From the NCBI GenBank assembly GCA_025355805.1, contig JANXYY010000042.1, positions 1 to 32,837 of the forward strand: DNA of 32,837 nt, given 5' to 3'. Positions 27,584 to 32,837 of this stretch are shown one piece after another. Position 1 is the stretch's first letter. The number at the start of each line of letters is the position of its first letter. Position numbers and translations under genes: made by a program. The notes beneath the pieces are model-generated. The model searched no databases and was not told the DNA's origin. It saw nothing but the letters and a program-made list of their open reading frames with translations. Source of the stretch: Actinomycetes bacterium. GTDB taxonomy: Bacteria > Actinomycetota > Actinomycetes > Nanopelagicales > Nanopelagicaceae.

Positions 27584-28675
27584 TTAGAGATGGATTGGCC
27601 CTTCGGATTCTCGCAAAGGCAGACCAGTTCCACCCCATCGATATTTAACTATCTCAGCCGCGATCGAAAGCGCCGTTTCTTCTGGAGTTCGAGAACCAAG
27701 ATCTAAACCAATGGGTGAATGTAGGCGGGCAATCGATTCAGGACTGACTCCTTCCTCACGAAGCCTGGCTACGCGATCGCGGTGAGTTCTTCTAGATCCC
27801 ATTGCTCCGACGTATCCGGCGCTCGATTCAAGGGCAATCTTTAAAACTGGAACATCAAATTTTGGGTCATGAGTAAGCACCGCGATGGCCATGCGCGGGT
27901 CAATCGTTTGGGTTGCCAAATATCTATGTGGCCAATCGATGACGACCTCATCGGCGTCGGCGAAGCGTTTTTTAGTGGCAAAAATTGAGCGAGCATCACA
28001 AACCGTCACGTGGTAACCCAAAAACTTGCCCAATCTGGCAAGCGCTGCTGCAAAATCTATTGCACCAAAGATTATTAGGCGGGCCTTTGGTGCTGATGAA
28101 TTAACAAATACTTCGATTTCAGTCTCAAGGCGTTGACCATCAATGCCATATCTGAGGAGTCCACTATTGCCGTTGGCCACCATCCCCAGAGCATCATCGA
28201 AAATCGCCTCGTCGAGTCTCTCGCTGCCGGTACTACCGACGAAGCCTGTGGGGGAAATAACCAAGTGAGTTCCTACCCAAGCATCTCCGCGGACGACAGT
28301 AGCAACCGCGAATCCCTCACTTTCGCCACGATTCCGGAGCAACTCGGAAACCCATTCATCATTCATGCATATTCGTTCGGTAAAAACTTCAATCGTTCCA
28401 CCGCAAGTTAAACCGACGGCGAATGCCTCGTCATCACTCACGCCGTAGGTGCTGTACGCGCATTTGCCGTCTGCCAATACAAATTTTGAGACGTCATAAA
28501 GCGCGCCTTCTACGCAGCCACCACTAACTGAACCAACAACCTCATCGTCACCTGTCACCATCATTGAGGATCCTGCGGGTCTGGGCGCTGAATTCCACGT
28601 TTTAACGACCGTCGAAACGACGAACGCGTCCCCATCGCCCGCGTGGTTTCGGATTTCGGCAATCAGCTCGATCAT
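27584..28675 (-). CDS. XdhC/CoxF family molybdenum hydroxylase maturation protein
   Basis: STVVKTWNSAPRPAGSSMMVTGDDEVVGSVSGGCVEGALYD; LIIFGAIDFAAALARLGKFLGYHVTVCDAR; YVGAMGSRRTHRDRVARLREEG; HSPIGLDLGSRTPEETALSIAAEIV. Confidence 0.94.
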   Translation of the reverse strand: MIELIAEIRNHAGDGDAFVVSTVVKTWNSAPRPAGSSMMVTGDDEVVGSVSGGCVEGALYDVSKFVLADGKCAYSTYGVSDDEAFAVGLTCGGTIEVFTERICMNDEWVSELLRNRGESEGFAVATVVRGDAWVGTHLVISPTGFVGSTGSERLDEAIFDDALGMVANGNSGLLRYGIDGQRLETEIEVFVNSSAPKARLIIFGAIDFAAALARLGKFLGYHVTVCDARSIFATKKRFADADEVVIDWPHRYLATQTIDPRMAIAVLTHDPKFDVPVLKIALESSAGYVGAMGSRRTHRDRVARLREEGVSPESIARLHSPIGLDLGSRTPEETALSIAAEIVKYRWGGTGLPLRESEGPIHL

Positions 28676-29799
28676 CTGGGGTCGGCAATCTCATGGCATA
28701 GATCATCAAAAGAATTGAATGAATGACCACTGACGAGCCGATCAAGATGTGGCAGTGCGATCTCCATCCCTGCAGTTAGCGGTGCAAATCCGGGTCTATG
28801 CATATGCGGATTTACCCAAATGATTCGTTTGGCAAGACGCGAAAGATGAGCGACTCCGTCGCCTAGCATCTGCACATCGCCTCGCTCCCAACCATCGCTA
28901 GCGATTACGACGATCGCCCCGCGAGCAATACTTCTGGCCCCGAATTCGCGAATGAACGAACGCAATTGGCTACCAAGCCTGGTACCACCAGACCAATCGG
29001 GAATATCATGGAGGGCCAAATTGATTGCTCTTTCTACGTTTGATTCGGAAAGCGATCGGGTCACGCGAGTCAGACGCGTCCCGATAGTAAACACTTCGGT
29101 CGACCTACGAGCCCTCTTCGTCGCGTAGGCAAATTGTAAGTAGGCACTTGCATACGCCCGCATGGATCCGCTGATGTCAATGAGGAAAAGAATTCGGCGC
29201 GGTGTTCGACGACGATCACGTAGAAATATATCGGACACTTCTCCTCCGGCTCTTAAAGCCGCACGCACCGTTTTACGCCGATCAAAATAATCTGATCCTC
29301 CAATTTCAAATCTACGAGAACGTCTGGTTAGTGCCGCTGGTCGAAGTTTGGCTATCCAGCCTTCGACTAGCGCTCGATCGGTAGGCGAGAGCAGCGCTAT
29401 GTCTGCCTCGCGCAAGGATTCAACGGCCGAGGCAGAAACGACTGGTTTCTCACGAGGTCCTTGGTCCAGATCTGCCTCCCCTAGATCTACGCCCACCGGA
29501 ATCGCGCGCTCACTCGTTGCGGCATTTGGTTGATCCGCAACGCCGAGCAAACCTCCAAACCAGGCTTGAAAGGCTCGGTCATAAATTGGCAAATCCTCTT
29601 TGCGTGAACAGAAGGAGAGCTTGCCCGCCAGGTAAACATGATCACGGTCGCTTGAGCCCAGAGCCAAGACCGCGCGGTACAGGGTTTGGACTCGATTCTG
29701 ATCAACCTGGATACCTAAGGAGCTCAACGTATGAGCAAAACCGAGGAGCACTCGGTCGATCTCAGGATGCGAGTAAGGCTCGGACTTGGGCAATGTCAT
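28672..29799 (-). CDS. VWA-domain CoxE-like protein (start likely ATG 29799)
   Basis: LFLIDISGSMRAYASAYLQFAYATKRARRSTEVFTIGTRLTRVT (MIDAS DxSxS), VIASDGWERGD, IIWVNPHMHRPGF, typical of CoxE. Confidence 0.92.
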   Translation of the reverse strand: MTLPKSEPYSHPEIDRVLLGFAHTLSSLGIQVDQNRVQTLYRAVLALGSSDRDHVYLAGKLSFCSRKEDLPIYDRAFQAWFGGLLGVADQPNAATSERAIPVGVDLGEADLDQGPREKPVVSASAVESLREADIALLSPTDRALVEGWIAKLRPAALTRRSRRFEIGGSDYFDRRKTVRAALRAGGEVSDIFLRDRRRTPRRILFLIDISGSMRAYASAYLQFAYATKRARRSTEVFTIGTRLTRVTRSLSESNVERAINLALHDIPDWSGGTRLGSQLRSFIREFGARSIARGAIVVIASDGWERGDVQMLGDGVAHLSRLAKRIIWVNPHMHRPGFAPLTAGMEIALPHLDRLVSGHSFNSFDDLCHEIADPR

Positions 29800-30607
29800 C
29801 TTGATACTTAAGGAGTGCGCCCAACGAGAGGCCGGCAAGTTCTGGTGAAATATCTCGTGCCCCAAGCGCAAGTAGAGTTGCTGCCCAGTCGAGTGATTCA
29901 GCGGTCCCCGGCGCTTTGATCAGATCCAATTTACGAATTCGCTCAACCGTGGTAGCGATCTCGTGTGCCAGTGCCTCACCTATCCCGGGCAAGCGAGTTC
30001 GAATAATGGTGATCTCCCGTTCGATGCTTGGGTGTTCCAGGAATTGATAGAGACACCGACGTTTGAGTGCATCATGGACGTCGCGCGTGCGATTAGAGGT
30101 CAAAATGGTGAGAGGCGGTGATTGTGCGGCGATCCGTCCGAGTTCGGGGATCGTAATTGCGAAGTCGCTTAATATTTCAAGCAGAAAGGCTTCAAATTCG
30201 TCGTCTGCTCGATCTACTTCGTCGATCAAGAGAACACATGGTTCTTCGAGTGCGCGCAACAATGGCCGAGCCAAGAGAAATCGTCGGTCATAAAGATCGT
30301 GTTCAATTTGATCAACGTCGTGCATCCCTGCACTTTCAGCGGCGCGGACGTGCAGAATTTGCCTTGGAAAATCCCAGTCATAAAGTGCTTGCGAGGCATC
30401 TATTCCTTCATAGCATTGCAATCTGATGAGCGGCAATTCCAACACTTCGGCCATCGCTCGAGCCAGTTCCGTTTTACCAACGCCCGGATCTCCTTCGAGG
30501 AAGAGCGGTTTGTTCAACCTCATCGCGAGCCAGAGCGCCATGGCGCTGCTCTCCTCCGCTACATAGCCAGTCGCGGCCAGCGCGACGCGAATTTCTTCGG
30601 CATCCAT
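29762..30607 (-). CDS. MoxR/CoxD-type AAA+ ATPase (start corrected from 30835 to ATG 30607)
   Basis: Walker A GDPGVGKTELARAMAEVL, Walker B CVLLIDEVDRADDEFEAFLLEIL, sensor LTILTSNRTRDVHDALKRRC. A TAATCT box lies 7 nt upstream of ATG 30607. Confidence 0.94.
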   Translation of the reverse strand: MDAEEIRVALAATGYVAEESSAMALWLAMRLNKPLFLEGDPGVGKTELARAMAEVLELPLIRLQCYEGIDASQALYDWDFPRQILHVRAAESAGMHDVDQIEHDLYDRRFLLARPLLRALEEPCVLLIDEVDRADDEFEAFLLEILSDFAITIPELGRIAAQSPPLTILTSNRTRDVHDALKRRCLYQFLEHPSIEREITIIRTRLPGIGEALAHEIATTVERIRKLDLIKAPGTAESLDWAATLLALGARDISPELAGLSLGALLKYQDDIAQVRALLAS

Positions 30608-30614
30608 GGTGGCT

Positions 30615-30620
30615 AGATTA
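30615..30620 (-). promoter_or_regulatory. TAnnnT -10 box (TAATCT), leaderless-type, for MoxR/CoxD
   Basis: TAATCT on the minus strand, 7-nt spacer, ATG at 30607. Confidence 0.6.
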
Positions 30621-31040
30621 CCTGTTGATTCGGTTGGCGATCTCAAGTGCCATCGCACGAGACCTGGCACCATCGGAATTCTGAATTGCCATCGTGTTAA
30701 GTCGTGTTCCATCCGCGAGGTCAAGACTGGCCCATGGGGCGTCTTGGGCGAACCGAACGGAGATAATTTGGCTCCAATCGAGACGTTGTTGGCGCAAAAT
30801 GTTGACCACAAGAAGTCCACTCGAACTGATCTCAAGCCGGGGTCTCGCGACTAGAAGCAGAACCAATATCACAATGGAACTAACTGCCGGCATAGTTACG
30901 CGCCAGACATAAGAGAAGAGCGCTCCGCCAGGTTCGGCGACTGCTGCAAAAATGGTCAGGCTTAACACGACAACTGCCAACCATAAAGGAATCTTCCTAC
31001 CTAAATTTGGTCGGAAGATTTGTTTAGCCTCGTGATCCAC
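30618..31040 (-). CDS. PH-domain-containing membrane protein
   Basis: Two TM segments followed by RPRLEISSSGLLVVNILRQQRLDWSQIISVRFAQDAPWASLDLADGTRLNTMAIQ, a bacterial PH-like pattern. Confidence 0.75.
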   Translation of the reverse strand: MDHEAKQIFRPNLGRKIPLWLAVVVLSLTIFAAVAEPGGALFSYVWRVTMPAVSSIVILVLLLVARPRLEISSSGLLVVNILRQQRLDWSQIISVRFAQDAPWASLDLADGTRLNTMAIQNSDGARSRAMALEIANRINR

Positions 31041-31058
31041 TGGCCATCACTGGAGCGT

Positions 31059-31904
31059 TCAGAGTCGACAAGCGTGGATGTCAGTGACCAAAATGCCACG
31101 TGCTCCGAGATCCCATAACTCATCCATGACTCGGTTGGTTTCCTTGCGCAGAACCATCGCGCGCACTGCGGCCCAACCTGAATCGTGCAATGGAGAGACC
31201 GTGGGCGATTCGATGCCTGGCGTTATGTGACAGGCGGCTGAAACTAGTTCTTGGCGCACGTCGTAATCCATCAAAACATATTGACGGGCGATGATGACGC
31301 CTTGGACTCGACGAATCAACAACTCGATCGCAGACGAACGTTCGACGCCATCGCGCATAATGAGGACTGCTTCGCTTAGCAAAATCGGTTCACCGATTAG
31401 CTCTAACCCGGCCTGGCGCAGAGTGGTACCCGTGGAAACTACGTCAGCTATCGCATCGGCCACTCCGAGGCGAACAGCGCCTTCGACTGCACCATCGAGG
31501 CGCACAACTTTGGCCTGAATTCCATTGGTAGCTAAGTGTTTTGCGACGAGCACCGGATACGAAGTAGCTATTCGTAAGCCGGCCAAGCCTGAAATATCTT
31601 TGGTACGTTCTGGAGTTGTCGCGTAGCGAAACGTTGAGCCGCCAAAACCGAGGGGCAAAATTTCATGTGCGGGCGCTGCGGAATCTAGCAACAGGTCACG
31701 CCCAGTGATTCCGGCATCAAGTTGTCCTGACCCGACGTATACAGCGATGTCGCGTGGCCGGAGGAAGTAGAACTCAATATCGTTTTCAAGATCCTGCAAA
31801 ATTAGATCTCGTAGATCGTAACGCTGACGGTATCCAGCCTCTTTCAGCATCTCTACTGAAGCCTCAGAAAGCGATCCTTTGTTCGGAACGGCGACACGCA
31901 ACAT
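31059..31904 (-). CDS. hisG: ATP phosphoribosyltransferase, long form (start corrected to 31904)
   Basis: MLRVAVPNKGSLSEASVEMLKEAGY, LDAGITGRDLLLDS, RIATSYPVLVAKHLATNGI, DLVSTGTTLR-like DVVSTGTTLRQAGLELI, C-terminal HisG_C-like region. Confidence 0.95.
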   Translation of the reverse strand: MLRVAVPNKGSLSEASVEMLKEAGYRQRYDLRDLILQDLENDIEFYFLRPRDIAVYVGSGQLDAGITGRDLLLDSAAPAHEILPLGFGGSTFRYATTPERTKDISGLAGLRIATSYPVLVAKHLATNGIQAKVVRLDGAVEGAVRLGVADAIADVVSTGTTLRQAGLELIGEPILLSEAVLIMRDGVERSSAIELLIRRVQGVIIARQYVLMDYDVRQELVSAACHITPGIESPTVSPLHDSGWAAVRAMVLRKETNRVMDELWDLGARGILVTDIHACRL

Positions 31905-31911
31905 GCTTCCC

Positions 31912-32175
31912 CTAAAGTTTTTCGTAGACATCAGTTGGGGTAATGCCACGAGCAAGCATCATCACCTGCAGGTGGTATAGAAGTTGGCTGATTTCAAGAG
32001 CAAGATCGGCACCACTCTCGTACTCGGCGGCGAGCCAGACCTCCGAGGCTTCCTCCACAACTTTCTTACCAATCGCATGTACACCGGCATCAAGCAATTC
32101 AACAGTTCGCGAACCGGTGGGACGATCTCTGGCTGCGGCTTCCAATTGGGGCCACAGTTCGTCGAAGGTCTTCAT
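31912..32175 (-). CDS. hisE: Phosphoribosyl-ATP pyrophosphatase
   Basis: [53 protein letters not shown]...[18 protein letters not shown]; adjacent to hisG. Confidence 0.95.
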   Translation of the reverse strand: MKTFDELWPQLEAAARDRPTGSRTVELLDAGVHAIGKKVVEEASEVWLAAEYESGADLALEISQLLYHLQVMMLARGITPTDVYEKL

Positions 32176-32834
32176 TTGTTAAGTCTAAACGGTGATCCTT
32201 GTTCCTCTCTACTGATTTTTAACCATGAGACGAAGCCCCAGATCACAAAGGCGCCGTAAATTAGGTAGAGCGTGGCCGAGGGGTAATAGCCAGCCTTGAC
32301 TAAGAGCGGAACGCCGACAGCGTCAACGGCCAACCAGACCAACCAGAATTCCACGTAGCCGCGGGCCATTCCATAGGTTGCCAATGCACTCCCGGTGAAA
32401 ATCCACGCATCTGCCAATGGCCCCCATGATCCGAGTAACTTCAATACATAGTAAGAGCAGATGAAAAAGAGAACCGTAACGGGCAGAATCTGCAATTTCT
32501 CGCGAGTAGTCGTCCAGTGCGGAACAACCGAACTGTGTTCGAGCGTTTCTCGACGACTTTTATGCCAGGTATACCAGCCGTAAATACTGAGTGCCGCGAA
32601 GAGCACCTGTCGCCCAGCTTGGCCATAGAGATTCTTATCCTGCGGCGTCTGGAAAACCGCACCAAGAAATACCGTGAAAAGGAGAACGTTCCCAATAATG
32701 CCGATCGGCCACGTCCCTACTCGCCGGCGCATTCCAAGAACGGCGCTGGCTAAGCCAAATAGGTTTCCAATGACCTCGCGCCAGAGAATGGCTTTACTTC
32801 CGAAATGAATCTCAGCGGCGAAGAGCCAGTGCAT
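32172..32834 (-). CDS. pnuC: PnuC-family nicotinamide riboside/nicotinamide mononucleotide transporter (5' end at window edge)
   Basis: [107 protein letters not shown]. Confidence 0.92.
   Translation of the reverse strand: MHWLFAAEIHFGSKAILWREVIGNLFGLASAVLGMRRRVGTWPIGIIGNVLLFTVFLGAVFQTPQDKNLYGQAGRQVLFAALSIYGWYTWHKSRRETLEHSSVVPHWTTTREKLQILPVTVLFFICSYYVLKLLGSWGPLADAWIFTGSALATYGMARGYVEFWLVWLAVDAVGVPLLVKAGYYPSATLYLIYGAFVIWGFVSWLKISREEQGSPFRLNK
32182..32187 (-). promoter_or_regulatory. TAnnnT -10 box (TAGACT), leaderless-type, for hisE, embedded in the 3' end of pnuC
   Basis: TAGACT on the minus strand, 6-nt spacer, ATG at 32175; lies within the last codons of pnuC. Confidence 0.5.
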
Positions 32835-32837
32835 TAG

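Noticed and set aside
30608-30835. N-terminal extension of the MoxR/CoxD ORF
   Set aside because: Non-family sequence that runs over the end of the PH-domain gene; the ATG at 30607 with TAATCT 7 nt upstream is a better start.
1-32837. CRISPR array, prophage, transposon or toxin-antitoxin system
   Set aside because: No regularly spaced repeats, integrase/transposase or phage-like proteins were seen; the only direct repeat noted is the 2-copy 20-bp repeat at 8766-8809.

Overview
The window is about 33 kb of compact chromosomal DNA. It is probably actinobacterial (inference from the Ung motif GQDPYPTPG, a double-ACT SerB, and many TAnnnT -10 boxes 6-7 nt from start codons). I find no rRNA, tRNA, CRISPR array, transposase or phage genes. 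From left to right: kbl(partial)-tdh; phosphodiesterase and carbonic anhydrase divergent from an MpaB-type oxygenase; TauE/SafE-tdk-YeiH; a zinc alcohol dehydrogenase; a YczE-like membrane protein; an ECF sigma / cysteine-free TM protein / secreted acidic protein module; ABC ATPase-TauE-TrmH-ung divergent from serB; a large catabolic locus (about 14.7-30.6 kb); and PH-domain protein-hisG-hisE-pnuC. The catabolic locus holds a nitrilase-family hydrolase, CoxG/L/S/M-type molybdenum hydroxylase, NCS2 uracil/xanthine permease, PucR regulator, a DUF2877-FdrA-DUF1116 (oxamate-carbamoyltransferase-like) trio, and MobA-like, XdhC, CoxE and MoxR/CoxD maturation genes. This locus is the best candidate for an undescribed system. 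It looks like an N-heterocycle/ureide catabolic pathway coupling a non-CODH CoxL-type hydroxylase to an FdrA-type carbamoyl transfer step, with no allantoin genes or carbamate kinase in the window. A second notable signal is a set of at least ten leaderless-type promoters, including tightly packed divergent pairs with 23-37 bp between start codons.
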